Assembly: GCA_016712985.1 (NCBI GenBank)
Contig: JADJQA010000043.1
Span: forward strand, 1-64,000
Direction: 5' to 3'
Length of the DNA: 64,000 nucleotides
Origin: Sulfuritalea sp.
GTDB taxonomy: Bacteria > Pseudomonadota > Gammaproteobacteria > Burkholderiales > Rhodocyclaceae
This document shows positions 44,302 through 53,515 of this stretch, piece after piece. A model generated the notes under the pieces. The model made no database searches. It was not told where the DNA came from and saw only the letters and a program-made list of their open reading frames with translations. The number at the start of each line of letters is the position of its first letter. The first letter of the stretch is position 1. Position numbers and translations under genes: made by a program.

Positions 44302-44377
44302 GGGTCGGTAGCTCAGTCGGTAGAGCAGCGGACTTTTAATCCGTTGGTCGCGAGTTCGAATCTCGCCCGACCCACCA
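44302..44377 (+). tRNA. tRNA-Lys (UUU anticodon)
   Basis: Acceptor GGGTCGG pairs with CCGACCC, discriminator A, encoded CCA at 44375-44377. D-arm TAGCTCAGTCGGTAGAGC, anticodon loop CTTTTAA giving anticodon TTT, T-arm with GTTCGAATC. 76 nt including CCA. A second tRNA-Lys follows 23 bp later. Confidence 0.95.
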
Positions 44378-44400
44378 GCCTGAGATATAATTCCCGATTA

Positions 44401-44476
44401 GGGTTGTTAGCTCAGTTGGTAGAGCAGCGGACTCTTAATCCGTAGGTCGAGTGTTCGAGCCACTCACAGCCCACCA
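44401..44476 (+). tRNA. tRNA-Lys (CUU anticodon)
   Basis: Acceptor GGGTTGT pairs with ACAGCCC (one G-T), discriminator A, encoded CCA. D-arm TTAGCTCAGTTGGTAGAGC, anticodon loop CTCTTAA giving anticodon CTT, T-arm with GTTCGAGCC. 76 nt. The two lysine isoacceptors lie in tandem and share the terminator at 44481-44520. Confidence 0.95.
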
Positions 44477-44480
44477 ACTA

Positions 44481-44520
44481 AAAACGCCGAATCAACGAGT
44501 TATGTTGATTCGGCGTTTTG
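44481..44520 (+). terminator. Intrinsic terminator of the tRNA-Lys pair
   Basis: AAAACGCCGAATCAAC (44481-44496) pairs perfectly with GTTGATTCGGCGTTTT (44504-44519), a 16-bp stem with a 7-nt loop, then G and TTT. Symmetric A and T flanks mean that it could also work for minus-strand transcripts, but no minus-strand gene points here closely. Confidence 0.85.
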
Positions 44521-44652
44521 TTTCCGCCTTGCCGGTGCGTGGCACGGCCGCCTACAAGGCAGGCAACTGGCGACGCGCGCCGGTGCATTACGCAAGCCAG
44601 CGCCAAGAAGTCGGCAGGCGACTGTCTCGGCGCCGGTCTTGAGCCGCGGGAC

Positions 44653-44871
44653 TTACTTCAGTGCATCGCTGAGATCCTTGTCGCCGATCTTCCCTGACCT
44701 GTGCAGCCAAAGCAGAATCGCCAACGGTTTGGGGATGTTGCGACCGGATTCATACCGGGAACCACCCGACTGTGTGACACCATACCTCGCCCAAAAATCC
44801 TTCTGATTGAGGCTTTCCTTCTTGCGATCCGTCGCGATGTCACTGAAATCAAGTTTCTTCTTTCGGGCCAT
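44653..44871 (-). CDS. Small XRE-type helix-turn-helix regulator
   Basis: 72 aa from ATG 44871 (MARKKKLDFSDIATDRKK). The sequence 'NQKDFWARYGVTQSGGSRYE' followed by 'SGRNIPKPLAILLWLH' matches the compact HTH of Cro/CI-like regulators. Nearly the whole protein is one DNA-binding domain, so any oligomerisation or signal domain is missing. No target operator was identified. Confidence 0.75.
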   Translation of the reverse strand: MARKKKLDFSDIATDRKKESLNQKDFWARYGVTQSGGSRYESGRNIPKPLAILLWLHRSGKIGDKDLSDALK

Positions 44872-45027
44872 GACGTCCTCCTGCTGTTGGGTGGGCAAGC
44901 CGACATGCTATCGTTTTTTTTGAATCTCTGCTAGAACTTGGGCCGCACAATGGCGCATGGTCGTGGCGCGGTTCATCCGCCGCCCGATTCATGCTTCCAG
45001 CTTTCGCATGATCGCGCGCATTGCCAA

Positions 45028-46107
45028 TCATGATGCAACCGCGATCACCAGGCCGAGCAGCAGCAACAACAGGCCGCGCACTCCGCCCCAGCGGCAGAGC
45101 CTGGCACGCAAGGACAGGTGCCATGGCCCCTGCGCACCGGGCCGCAGCCAGACCGGCAGAAGGTGGGCGGCGGCCCCGCTCACCAGCGGGAGCAGAAACG
45201 CGATGACAAAACCTCCGACTGCGGCACGCGCCGGCAGCCAGCCAAAACCATGGCCGACACCGAATGGCAGCAGGCCGAGCAAGCCCAGTGTCGCGGCTGC
45301 CAGGGAGGGCGCCGCGCCATGCGTTTGCAACAGGGCACTGCCAAACCGCGACAGCCAGGCGCGCAACATCCGCAGGACAACAAAGGCATAAGCGCTGGCG
45401 CCCAGCAGTGCAACAGCCGAAGCGACGCTGGAAACCGATGCCGTCGGCATGGAAGAGGTGCCGACGGCGATCAGCAGCGCGCCGGCCAGCGCCCACTTGA
45501 GGTCTCGCCGCAGACGCAACGCGGCATCGGGGTCGGCCTGGCCCAGGCAGGTCGGCAGCAAGACCTGCAGCGTGCCCAACGCAGCAAGTCCGACAAAGCC
45601 GAGCAAATTTGCGTGCAGGTGAAACAGGCGCAGGCTATTGCGCTGGGCGGGGAACGCCGGCATCAGCAAGACCGCCAGCAGTGCCAGCAGCAGAAAGCCG
45701 AGCGCGGCCAGATACCAGTCGAGGCCCCGATGGCGCGGCCCGAACATCCGGCGTGTCCGATCCAGGGTCCAGCCGCCAAGGCCCAGTGCCGCAAGCCCGC
45801 CCAGAATTGCCGCCAGATTCAGTCCGTTCCGCGAATGGTCGCCGGCGAACGCCAGAACCGCCACCAGTCCTGCCGCCCACGCCAGCAACGGCGGCCACCA
45901 CGCCGCAAAGCCGGGCGCGGTGCTGCGCGTCAGGACCGGTACAAAATAACCCATAGCCGCCAGAATCAGCGGCAGCACCCCCAGCGCGAAGGCCATGTGA
46001 GCAGCGAGTTGCGGTGCAGCCAGTCCCGTGACCAGCAACACGCCTGCCGCCGCCAGCGCCAGCAGGGCTGCAACGGCCAGCAATGGCAACAGCGTGGGAC
46101 GCGACAT
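45028..46107 (-). CDS. Polytopic membrane protein, NnrS-like
   Basis: 359 aa with about twelve hydrophobic segments. His-rich 'FHLHANLLGFVGLAALGTLQ' near residue 165 and 'VLPLILAAMGYFVPVLT' near the N-terminus recall the NnrS family (heme/copper proteins of NO or nitrosative stress), but similarity is too weak for a firm call. It runs divergently from ccmA and may be a local accessory to c-type cytochrome or denitrification biology. Role unknown. Confidence 0.55.
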   Translation of the reverse strand: MSRPTLLPLLAVAALLALAAAGVLLVTGLAAPQLAAHMAFALGVLPLILAAMGYFVPVLTRSTAPGFAAWWPPLLAWAAGLVAVLAFAGDHSRNGLNLAAILGGLAALGLGGWTLDRTRRMFGPRHRGLDWYLAALGFLLLALLAVLLMPAFPAQRNSLRLFHLHANLLGFVGLAALGTLQVLLPTCLGQADPDAALRLRRDLKWALAGALLIAVGTSSMPTASVSSVASAVALLGASAYAFVVLRMLRAWLSRFGSALLQTHGAAPSLAAATLGLLGLLPFGVGHGFGWLPARAAVGGFVIAFLLPLVSGAAAHLLPVWLRPGAQGPWHLSLRARLCRWGGVRGLLLLLLGLVIAVAS

Positions 46108-46210
46108 CTGTGGATTGTAAAGGCCGCGCCCCCGTGCGACAGTCGCTCACCATGTCCGCCACCCCCGTCCCGCGCGCCGGGTTGGTATTGCTCGGTACGC
46201 TTTCTCCAGG

Positions 46211-46336
46211 ATGGGTTTCAATTGGCCCGTAATGAAAGTCGTCATCGAGGCTTCGCACTGGCAGGACTTCGCGGCCCCGGTGTTGGTTCTCACGACGATT
46301 GCGACGGTGCTGTTACGGGCACGACGGCTGACTTGA
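46211..46336 (+). CDS. Possible small membrane protein ahead of ccmA
   Basis: A 41-codon frame beginning MGFNWPVMKVVIEASHWQDF, with one hydrophobic segment 'FAAPVLVLTTIATVLLRARR'. Three positively charged residues follow the helix, consistent with a single-pass inner-membrane peptide. The ribosome site is poor, so coding is uncertain. It lies between the divergent NnrS-like gene and ccmA. Confidence 0.3.
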   Translation: MGFNWPVMKVVIEASHWQDFAAPVLVLTTIATVLLRARRLT

Positions 46337-46380
46337 CCGCGCGCAAGCCGCAGGGAAACGGTTTCGGGCACAATCGGCCC

Positions 46381-46980
46381 ATGCTCAATGTTTCAGGTCT
46401 CGCCTGTTCGCGCGGTGAACGCCGCCTGTTTGCTGACGTCGGCTTTTCGCTCGCCGCAGGCGAGTGGCTGCATGTCCAGGGCGAAAACGGCGCCGGCAAG
46501 ACCAGCCTGATGCGCCTGCTGGTCGGCCTCTCGCCGGCCGATGCCGGCGAGATACGCTGGCGCGATGAACCGACACCCTCGCCCGAATTCCGCCGCGAGT
46601 TGATCTATCTTGGACACCATGCCGCGGTCAAGGAAGACCTGACGCCGCTGGAAAACCTGCGTCTGGCCGCCGCGCTGGATGGCATCGCACTCGACGAGCG
46701 CGCATCCCTGGCCGCCCTGATCCGGCTTGGCCTGCGCGGCCGCGAAGACCTGCCGGTGTGCGTGCTGTCGGCTGGCCAGAAGCGGCGCGTGCTGCTGGCC
46801 CGGTTGCTGACCCGTCCTGCCCTGTTGTGGGTGCTCGACGAAGCCTTCAATGCGCTCGATGCCCCTGCGGTGAAGCTGCTCGGCGAGCTGATTGCCGAGC
46901 ATTTGTCGGCAGGCGGTATGGCGATATTGACCAGTCACCAGGCGCTGCCCGTGCCGGGCGGCAAGGCGCTGGTGCTATGA
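46381..46980 (+). CDS. ccmA: Heme ABC exporter ATP-binding protein CcmA
   Basis: 199 aa ATPase of the CcmABCD heme-release complex. Start ATG 46381 (MLNVSGLACSRGERRL); the long frame before it is a shadow. Walker A 'GENGAGKTSLMRLLVG', signature 'VLSAGQKRR', Walker B 'LLWVLDEAFNALD', and switch His in 'LTSHQ' are all intact. First gene of the ccmABCDEFGHI operon, with 4-bp overlaps to ccmB and on. Confidence 0.95.
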   Translation: MLNVSGLACSRGERRLFADVGFSLAAGEWLHVQGENGAGKTSLMRLLVGLSPADAGEIRWRDEPTPSPEFRRELIYLGHHAAVKEDLTPLENLRLAAALDGIALDERASLAALIRLGLRGREDLPVCVLSAGQKRRVLLARLLTRPALLWVLDEAFNALDAPAVKLLGELIAEHLSAGGMAILTSHQALPVPGGKALVL

Positions 46981-47642
46981 ACGCCCTGCTGGCTACCGTC
47001 CGCCGCGATCTGCTGCTGGCGCTAAGGCGCAAGAGCGAGGTGCTGACCGCCGTATTCTTCTTCGTCATCGTCACCAGCCTGTTCCCGCTCGGTATCGGAC
47101 CGGAGCCGGTGCTGCTGAAGAAGATTGCACCCGGCATCCTTTGGGTCGCCGCGCTGCTGGCGACGCTGCTCGGCCTGCCCCGCCTGTTTGCCGCCGATCA
47201 CGTGGATGGCACGCTGGAGCAGATGGTCCTGTCGCCCTCTCCGCTGGGGCTGCTGGTTGCCGGTAAAATACTGGCCCACTGGCTGTTGTGCGGTTTGCCG
47301 CTGGTGCTGCTGGCGCCCGTGCTCGGGTTGCAGTTCGATCTGGATGCCTCGGCATTGGTCATTCTGACGCTGGCGCTGCTGCTCGGCACACCCCTGCTGT
47401 CCCTGATTGGTGCGATCGGCGCTGCGCTGACCCTGGGAGTGCGCGGCGGCGGGGTGTTGCTGGCGCTGCTGGTGCTGCCGCTCTACATTCCGGCGCTGAT
47501 CTTCGGCGCGGGGGCGGTGGAAGCCCACATCGCCGGTCTCGGCGCCGGTGGGCATTTGTCCCTGCTGGCGGCGATGCTCGCGCTGGCCGTATTTTTCGCG
47601 CCGTGGGCGACCACGGCCGCCTTGAGGATTGCACTGGAATGA
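46977..47642 (+). CDS. ccmB: Heme exporter protein CcmB
   Basis: 221 aa membrane partner of CcmA, six hydrophobic segments. Starts MNALLATVRRDLLLALR, the family's usual opening, and holds 'FAADHVDGTLEQMVLSP' and the hydrophobic core 'GVRGGGVLLALLVLPLYIP'. ATGA overlap with the ccmA stop. Confidence 0.95.
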   Translation: MNALLATVRRDLLLALRRKSEVLTAVFFFVIVTSLFPLGIGPEPVLLKKIAPGILWVAALLATLLGLPRLFAADHVDGTLEQMVLSPSPLGLLVAGKILAHWLLCGLPLVLLAPVLGLQFDLDASALVILTLALLLGTPLLSLIGAIGAALTLGVRGGGVLLALLVLPLYIPALIFGAGAVEAHIAGLGAGGHLSLLAAMLALAVFFAPWATTAALRIALE

Positions 47643-48379
47643 GGCAGTCGGTCATCCACTGGTTCAGGTTTGCCAGCCCGCAGAGCTTCTATCCGCTCGC
47701 CGGGCGAATGATCCCGTGGTTCTGGGCCGCCACCGCCGCCTTCGGCATCGCCGGGCTGTGGATTTCCTTCTTCGTCGCGCCGACCGATGCGCAGCAGGGC
47801 GAGGGCTACCGGATCATCTTCATCCATGTGCCGGCCTCGTGGATGTCGATGTTCCTCTACCTGGTGATGGCCTTCTGGGCCGGACTCGGGCTGGCGCTGA
47901 ATACGCGCTTATCGGGCATGATGGCGCAGGCGCTGGCCCCCACCGGAGCCCTGATGGCGGCGCTGTCCCTGTGGACCGGCGCCCTGTGGGGCAAGCCGAT
48001 GTGGGGCGCGTGGTGGGTGTGGGATGCGCGGCTGACCTCCGAGCTGCTGCTGCTCTTCCTGTACCTGGGCTTCATGGCGCTGCAGGCGGCCATAGACGAT
48101 CCGCGCCGTGCCGACAAGGCCGGGGCGATCCTGGCGCTGGTCGGCGTGGTCAATATCCCGATCATCTATTTCTCGGTGAAGTGGTGGAACACGCTGCATC
48201 AGGGCTCGACCATCAACCTGACCAAGGCGCCCTCGATGGCGCAGACCATGCTCTGGGGCATGCTGCTGATGGCGCTGTGTTTCTGGATGTACTCGATCGC
48301 GGTGGCGCTGACCAGGGTGCGCGCCATCATCCTCGAACGCGAGCGACACACGGAATGGGTCAAGCATGCATTGGAATAG
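47639..48379 (+). CDS. ccmC: Heme exporter protein CcmC
   Basis: 246 aa, six membrane segments, from ATG 47639 overlapping the ccmB stop. The heme-handling WWD motif 'MWGAWWVWDARLTSELLL' is present, with flanking His residues ('IIFIHVPASWMSMFLY' and 'KWWNTLHQGSTINLTK') that ligate heme during transfer to CcmE. Confidence 0.96.
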   Translation: MRQSVIHWFRFASPQSFYPLAGRMIPWFWAATAAFGIAGLWISFFVAPTDAQQGEGYRIIFIHVPASWMSMFLYLVMAFWAGLGLALNTRLSGMMAQALAPTGALMAALSLWTGALWGKPMWGAWWVWDARLTSELLLLFLYLGFMALQAAIDDPRRADKAGAILALVGVVNIPIIYFSVKWWNTLHQGSTINLTKAPSMAQTMLWGMLLMALCFWMYSIAVALTRVRAIILERERHTEWVKHALE

Positions 48380-48560
48380 CGTCGCGGAGTTTTTCGCCAT
48401 GGGCGGTTACGCGCTGTACGTCTGGGGCAGCTTCGGCGCCTGCGCGCTGTTGATGATCGCGGAACCTTTGCTGGCACGGCGGCGTCTCAGCGAAGTTCGC
48501 CGGAGCCTGATCCGCGAACGGCTCGCCGACGAACTGGAACTCCAGCAAAAATCCCAATGA
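48366..48560 (+). CDS. ccmD: Heme exporter protein CcmD
   Basis: 64-aa single-helix protein that helps release holo-CcmE from CcmABC. The pattern 'MGGYALYVWGSFGACALLMI' (membrane helix preceded by Gly-Tyr) is typical. The start overlaps the ccmC end by 14 bp and the ccmE start by 4 bp. Confidence 0.88.
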   Translation: MHWNSVAEFFAMGGYALYVWGSFGACALLMIAEPLLARRRLSEVRRSLIRERLADELELQQKSQ

Positions 48561-48985
48561 AAGCCAGACAAAAACGCATCGCCCTGATAGTCGGCGGGCT
48601 CGCCTCGCTGGCTGTGGCCGCCGGGCTGGCGCTCAATGCGCTGGACAGCAACATCGCGCTCTACGTCACGCCCTCGGAAGTGGCCGCCGGCAAATCGCCG
48701 CAAGGCAAGGCCTTCCGCATCGGCGGACTGGTCAAGGAAGGCTCGGTCGAGCGCCAGGACATGACGGTGCGCTTCGTCATCACCGACACCGTCAAGGAAA
48801 TCCCCGTCGCGTATACCGGCATCCTTCCCGACCTGTTCCGCGACGGCAAAGGCGCCGTGGTGCAAGGCCGGCTGGGCGGCGACGGCATTTTTGCCGCTAC
48901 TGAAGTGCTTGCCAAACATGATGAAAACTACATGCCCCCCGAAGCCAAACACGCGATAGACCAGGCGCAGAAAGGGAAGCCATGA
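48557..48985 (+). CDS. ccmE: Periplasmic heme chaperone CcmE
   Basis: 142 aa with an N-terminal membrane anchor (KRIALIVGGLASLAVAAGLA) and an OB-like beta-barrel. The heme-attaching His is in 'VLAKHDENYMPPE' . Stabilising residues after it match the family. ATGA overlap with ccmD. Downstream, 112 bp of GC-rich sequence with a CCCCCTTTCC/GGAAAGGGGG dyad precedes ccmF. Confidence 0.95.
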   Translation: MKARQKRIALIVGGLASLAVAAGLALNALDSNIALYVTPSEVAAGKSPQGKAFRIGGLVKEGSVERQDMTVRFVITDTVKEIPVAYTGILPDLFRDGKGAVVQGRLGGDGIFAATEVLAKHDENYMPPEAKHAIDQAQKGKP

Positions 48986-49097
48986 CATTCCCCCCATCCC
49001 CCTTTCCGGGAAAGGGGGCGATTTCGGTTCCCCCGGCAAGCCGGGGTCCGGTGATTGGACGGCTTCTTCCTTGGGGCGGCCCGGCGGAGGAAGCGCC

Positions 49098-51040
49098 ATG
49101 ACCCCCGAACTCGGGCACTTCGCCCTGATCCTTGCTTTTGTCGTTTCCGTGTTGCAGGGGGTTCTGCCGCTGATCGGCGCACAACGAGGACAAACGCAAT
49201 GGATCGCGCTGGCGCGGCCGGCAGCGCAAACCCAGTTCCTGCTGATTGCGATCGCCTTCGCCTGCCTCGCGCAGAGCTTTCTCGCCAACGATTTCTCGGT
49301 GAGCTACGTCGCCAACCATTCCAACACCCAGTTACCTGCGCTGTACCGCTTCGCTGCCGTCTGGGGCGGGCACGAGGGCTCGCTGCTGTTGTGGGTGCTG
49401 ATGCTCTCCGGCTGGGCCGCCGCGGTGTCGCTGGCCTCGCGCCAGTTGCCCGAGATAATGGTCGCGCGCGTGCTCGCGGTGCTGGGACTGGTCGGCATCG
49501 GCCTGCTGGCCTTCATCCTGTTTACCTCCAACCCCTTCGAGCGCATGCTGCCCGCCGCCGCCGAAGGGCGCGACCTCAACCCCTTGCTGCAGGACCCCGG
49601 CCTGGTCTTTCATCCGCCGATGCTGTACATGGGTTACGTCGGCTTCTCGGTGGCCTTCGCCTTCGCCATCGCCGCGCTGATTTCCGGCCGGCTCGACGCG
49701 GCCTGGGCGCGCTGGTCGCGGCCGTGGACCACGGCGGCCTGGGTCTTTCTCACCTTCGGCATCGCGCTGGGCAGTTGGTGGGCATATTACGAGCTGGGCT
49801 GGGGCGGCTGGTGGTTCTGGGATCCGGTCGAAAATGCCTCCTTCATGCCCTGGCTGGTCGGCACCGCGCTGATCCATTCGTTGGCCGTGACCGAGAAGCG
49901 CGGCGCGTTCAAGAACTGGACCGTGCTGCTGGCCATCGCCGCGTTCTCGCTGTCCTTGCTGGGCACCTTCCTGGTCCGCTCCGGCGTACTCACGTCGGTG
50001 CATGCCTTCGCCACGGACCCGCGGCGCGGCGTGTTCATCCTGGCGCTGCTCGCCGTCGTGGTCGGCAGTTCGCTGTGGCTGTTTGCCTGGCGCGCACCCA
50101 AGGTCAGCGCCGGCGGAGCCTTCGGTCTCGTCTCGCGCGAAACCATGCTGCTGATGAACAACGTGCTGCTGGTCGTTGCCGCCGGCAGTGTGTTGCTCGG
50201 CACCTTGTATCCGTTGCTGATCGATTCGCTCGGCATGGGCAAGATTTCGGTGGGGCCGCCGTATTTCAATTCGGTGTTCGTGCCGGTCATGGTGCCGTTG
50301 TTGCTGCTGATGGCCGTCGGGCCCATGGCGAACTGGAAGCACGCCGACCTCAAGGCCATCGCGCGCCGCCTGCGTGTGAGCTTGGCGCTCGCCGTCGGCG
50401 CCGGCATCGCCATGCCGCTGTTGATGGGGGCGTGGACGCCGCTTACTGCGCTGAGCTCGCTGCTTGCGGTATGGATCGCCGCCAGCGGCGTGTTCCAGAT
50501 CATCGAGCGCCTGAAGACGGGCCGGCCCGCGGCCTCGTTCTGGGGCATGCAGCTCGCGCATTTCGGCATTGCGGTGTTCGTCATCGGCGTGGCGATGGTC
50601 GGCGGCTACCAGGAAGAAAGGACGTGCGCATGGAGCCCGGCGATACCGTCCAGGTCGGCGGTTACGGCTTTCGCCTGGTCGACGTGAAAGTCGCTCCCGG
50701 TCCCAACTATCGGGCCTCGGTGGGGACCGTCGAGCTGTCGAAGGACGGCCGCGTGCTGAAGACCCTGCATCCCGAAAAGCGCCAGTACTTCTCGTCGCAA
50801 ATGCCGATGACCGAAGCCGCGATCGACGCCGGCCTGACGCGGGACGTGTATGTCTCGCTCGGCGAGCCGCTCGACGACAAGGGCGCCTGGAGCGTGCGGG
50901 TCTACTACAAGCCCTTCGTCGACTGGATCTGGGGCGGCTGCCTGTTGATGGCCCTGGGCGGTTTCATGGCCATGCTCGACCGGCGTTACCGCTTGCGTGC
51001 AAGAGTCGGCGCCGGCCATACGGCGGGAGTTCCGGCGTGA
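49098..51040 (+). CDS. ccmF: Heme lyase subunit CcmF (one frameshift)
   Basis: Large polytopic protein that attaches heme to apocytochromes with CcmH. Start ATG 49098 (MTPELGHFALILAFVVSV). The WWD motif 'WGGWWFWDPVENASFMPWL' is intact. One base is missing in the AAA run at 50617-50619: after 'VGGYQEE' the frame must change to continue 'DVRMEPGDTVQVGGYGF'. With it restored, length is 647 aa, matching E. coli CcmF. A genuine mutation would abolish cytochrome c maturation, so an error is likely. Ends with GTGA overlap to ccmG. Confidence 0.93.
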
Positions 51041-51561
51041 AGCGCTTCCTGATCCCGCTGGCCGCGTTCTGCGTGCTGGTGATCTTCCTCGCCATCGGCC
51101 TGACGCGCGATCCGCGCGACGTGCCCTCGCCGCTGAAGGACAAGCCGGCGCCCGCCTTCCGGCTGCCGCAACTGGCCGCCGCCGAAAAGAGCTTCTCGCC
51201 GGAGGACATGAAGGGCAAGGTCTGGCTGTTCAACGTCTGGGCTTCCTGGTGCGTCTCCTGCCGGCAGGAACACCCGCTGCTGGTGGCGTTTGCGAAGGAG
51301 GGCAAGGTGCCCGTCGTCGGCCTCAATTACAAGGATCAGCTTGGCGATGCGAAGAACTGGCTGGCCAGGTTCGGCGACCCCTACGTGCTTTCCGCAGTCG
51401 ACGCCGACGGCCGCGTCGGCATCGATTACGGCGTCTATGGCGTGCCGGAAACCTATGTCATCGACAAGGCCGGCATGATACGTATGAAGCATACCGGGCC
51501 GATCACCCCGGAGTCGCTGCAGAAGCAGATCCTGCCGCTGGTCGCCGAGTTGTCGAAATGA
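51037..51561 (+). CDS. ccmG: Thiol:disulfide interchange protein CcmG/DsbE
   Basis: 174 aa thioredoxin-fold protein, reducing CxxCH apocytochromes in the periplasm. Starts at GTG 51037 overlapping ccmF's TGA (GTGA). An N-terminal anchor (VKRFLIPLAAFCVLVIFLA), catalytic 'NVWASWCVSCRQEHPLL' (WCxxC) and cis-Pro 'YGVPETYVID' are all present. Confidence 0.95.
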   Translation: MKRFLIPLAAFCVLVIFLAIGLTRDPRDVPSPLKDKPAPAFRLPQLAAAEKSFSPEDMKGKVWLFNVWASWCVSCRQEHPLLVAFAKEGKVPVVGLNYKDQLGDAKNWLARFGDPYVLSAVDADGRVGIDYGVYGVPETYVIDKAGMIRMKHTGPITPESLQKQILPLVAELSK

Positions 51562-51590
51562 AGTTGCTCACCTTGTCGGAGACAACCCTC

Positions 51591-51690
51591 TTTCGACGCA
51601 GAGGGCGCAGAGGACGCAGAGGAAAGGCGCCCGTTCAACGAATTGGGTTTTCTCTGCGCTCTCTGCGTCTTTGCGCTCTCTGCGTTGAAA
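51591..51690. repeat. Inverted-repeat element with GCAGAGG arms at the ccmG/ccmH junction
   Basis: Left arm TTTCGACGCAGAGGGCGCAG (51591-51610), continuing GACGCAGAGGAAA-like sequence to 51624; right arm, inverted, CTCTGCGTCTTTGCGCTCTC (51661-51680) ending TGCGTTGAAA at 51690. The units GCAGAG recur several times per arm. It resembles a dispersed intergenic element that I know from other proteobacteria. It has landed inside the operon and supplies the only sensible ccmH start. Confidence 0.8.
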
Positions 51691-52146
51691 GCGCTTGGTT
51701 TGTTGGTCATTTTTTCCGCGATTGTCGGTGGCACGGCAATGGCGAAGGAAGCGGCGCCGATGGCGGCCGATGTGCTTGTGGAGAAGCGCATGGTGGCGAT
51801 CAGCGAGGAGTTGCGCTGCCTGGTTTGCCAGAACGAATCGCTTTCCGGCTCGCACGCCGAACTGGCCCAGGACCTGCGTCGCGAGATTCGCAAGATGATC
51901 GGTGAAGGCAAGTCCGATCAGGAAATCCTCGACTTCATGGTGGCCCGCTACGGCGATTTCGTGCGCTACCGCCCGCCGATGAAACCGACCACCTGGCTGC
52001 TGTGGGGCGGGCCCTTTGTGCTGCTGGCAGGCGGCATCGCCGCGTTGTTGGCATTCCTGCGACGCCGCGCCAGGGAGACTGCCGCACCCGCGCTCTCGGA
52101 AGAAGAACGCCGCCGCGCCGCGGCCCTGCTGGACCAGTCGAACTGA
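51685..52146 (+). CDS. ccmH: Cytochrome c-type biogenesis protein CcmH
   Basis: 153 aa. Reduces apocytochrome thiols and partners CcmF in heme attachment. The conserved 'EELRCLVCQNESLSGSHA' holds the redox LRCxxC, followed by a membrane helix 'TWLLWGGPFVLLAGGIAALL'. I place the start at TTG 51685 because it gives a good signal peptide (LKALGLLVIFSAIVGGTAMA). This TTG lies in the last 6 bases of a dispersed inverted repeat, and there is no ribosome site before it. Longer frames from 51643 translate the repeat. ATG of ccmI overlaps its stop. Confidence 0.88.
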   Translation: MKALGLLVIFSAIVGGTAMAKEAAPMAADVLVEKRMVAISEELRCLVCQNESLSGSHAELAQDLRREIRKMIGEGKSDQEILDFMVARYGDFVRYRPPMKPTTWLLWGGPFVLLAGGIAALLAFLRRRARETAAPALSEEERRRAAALLDQSN

Positions 52147-53441
52147 TGATCCCCTTCTATCTCGCAGCGGCAGCGCTGCTCATCGTCGCCCTTGCGCTGT
52201 TGCTGCGTCCGTGGTGGCGGGCCGGTCGGCCTGGCTCCGGCGTCGTTGCAGGAGGCGCCGCTGCGGATACGTCCTTGCCGGCATTGAATGCCGCGATTCA
52301 CCGCGACCGCCTTGGCGAGCTGGAGCGCGATCATCGCAACGGCGTTCTGACCGCCGCCGACCTGGCCGAGGCGCGGGAAGAACTGCAGCGGCAACTGCTT
52401 GACGACACGGCCGCCGCCGAAGTCACGCTTGCCGACGGATTCAGCCGCAACAGCGGCATCGCGATCGCGCTCCTGCTGCCGCTCTGCGCCGTGGCCCTGT
52501 ATGCGCTGCTGGGCAGCCCCTCGACGGTGCTGCCCGAAGAGGTTCAGACACAGCGTGCCACCGCCGAAATGGAACAACTGGTCACCAAGCTGGCCGCCAG
52601 GCTGGAACAGAATCCCGACAACCCGCAAGGCTGGGCGATGCTGGCGCGCTCCTACAAGTCGCTGGGCCGCTGGGATGACGCCGAGCGCGCCTTCGGCCGC
52701 ATCGGGCCTGATCTCGACAGAAATGCCGAGCTGCTGGCCGAATATGCGGAAATGCTGGTGCAGAAGAACCAGGGCTTTGGCGAAGACTCGCGCAAGTTGA
52801 TCCAGCAGGCGCTGCGTATCGAACCGGCCAACATGCTCGCCCTGTTCCTCGGCGGTGGCGAGGCCTTCGCCGGCGGGCGCTACGCCGAGGCCGCGGCGCT
52901 TTGGGAGCGACTGCTGCCGCAGCTCGAGGCCGGCAGCGAAGATGCGCGCATGGTCGAATCCAGCATTGCGAAGGCGCGCGAGCGCAGCGGAGGCGCGGGG
53001 CCACGCGCAGGACCAAAAGCCGGCACTGGCGGGACGGCGAAAGACCCGGCCAAAAATGCTGCCAAAGCCCCTGCGAAAGCGGCGGCCACGGCGGCGGCGA
53101 AGTCGGTCAGCGGCCGCGTGGAACTGGCTCCGGCACTCAGGGACAAGGCCAGGCCCGACGACGTGGTCTTCATCTTCGCCCGCGCCGTGGATGGCCCCCG
53201 GATGCCGCTCGCCGCGCAACGGGCGCGCGTGGCCGACCTGCCGCTCGACTTCGTGCTCGATGACGGACAGGCACTGGTGCCGGAGGCCACGGTCTCTTCC
53301 GCGCAGCAACTGCGTGTCGAAGTGCGCGTCTCGAAGTCCGGCAAGGCGACGCCGGGCAAGGGCGACCTGACCGGCAAGAGTGCGGCGGTGAAGCCGGGGC
53401 CCAAGGGCTTGCGGATAGTCATCGACCAGGTAGATCCCTGA
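52146..53441 (+). CDS. ccmI: Cytochrome c-type biogenesis protein CcmI
   Basis: 431 aa apocytochrome chaperone. Membrane start MIPFYLAAAALLIVALALLL, periplasmic TPR helices around residues 140-285 ('NPQGWAMLARSYKSLGRWDDAER' in part) and an Ala/Lys-rich linker (about residues 288-320, GGAGPRAGPKAGTGGT) before a beta-sheet domain. The C-terminal part is the usual CcmH/CycH C-domain ('VFIFARAVDGPRMPLAAQRA'). The last gene of the operon. Confidence 0.92.
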   Translation: MIPFYLAAAALLIVALALLLRPWWRAGRPGSGVVAGGAAADTSLPALNAAIHRDRLGELERDHRNGVLTAADLAEAREELQRQLLDDTAAAEVTLADGFSRNSGIAIALLLPLCAVALYALLGSPSTVLPEEVQTQRATAEMEQLVTKLAARLEQNPDNPQGWAMLARSYKSLGRWDDAERAFGRIGPDLDRNAELLAEYAEMLVQKNQGFGEDSRKLIQQALRIEPANMLALFLGGGEAFAGGRYAEAAALWERLLPQLEAGSEDARMVESSIAKARERSGGAGPRAGPKAGTGGTAKDPAKNAAKAPAKAAATAAAKSVSGRVELAPALRDKARPDDVVFIFARAVDGPRMPLAAQRARVADLPLDFVLDDGQALVPEATVSSAQQLRVEVRVSKSGKATPGKGDLTGKSAAVKPGPKGLRIVIDQVDP

Positions 53442-53515
53442 CGCCAGCCCAAAAGAGCCGCCCGCGTTGCCCCAAGACCGCCGTACGAAGACGAGGCATG
53501 ACCGGAATTGATGTG

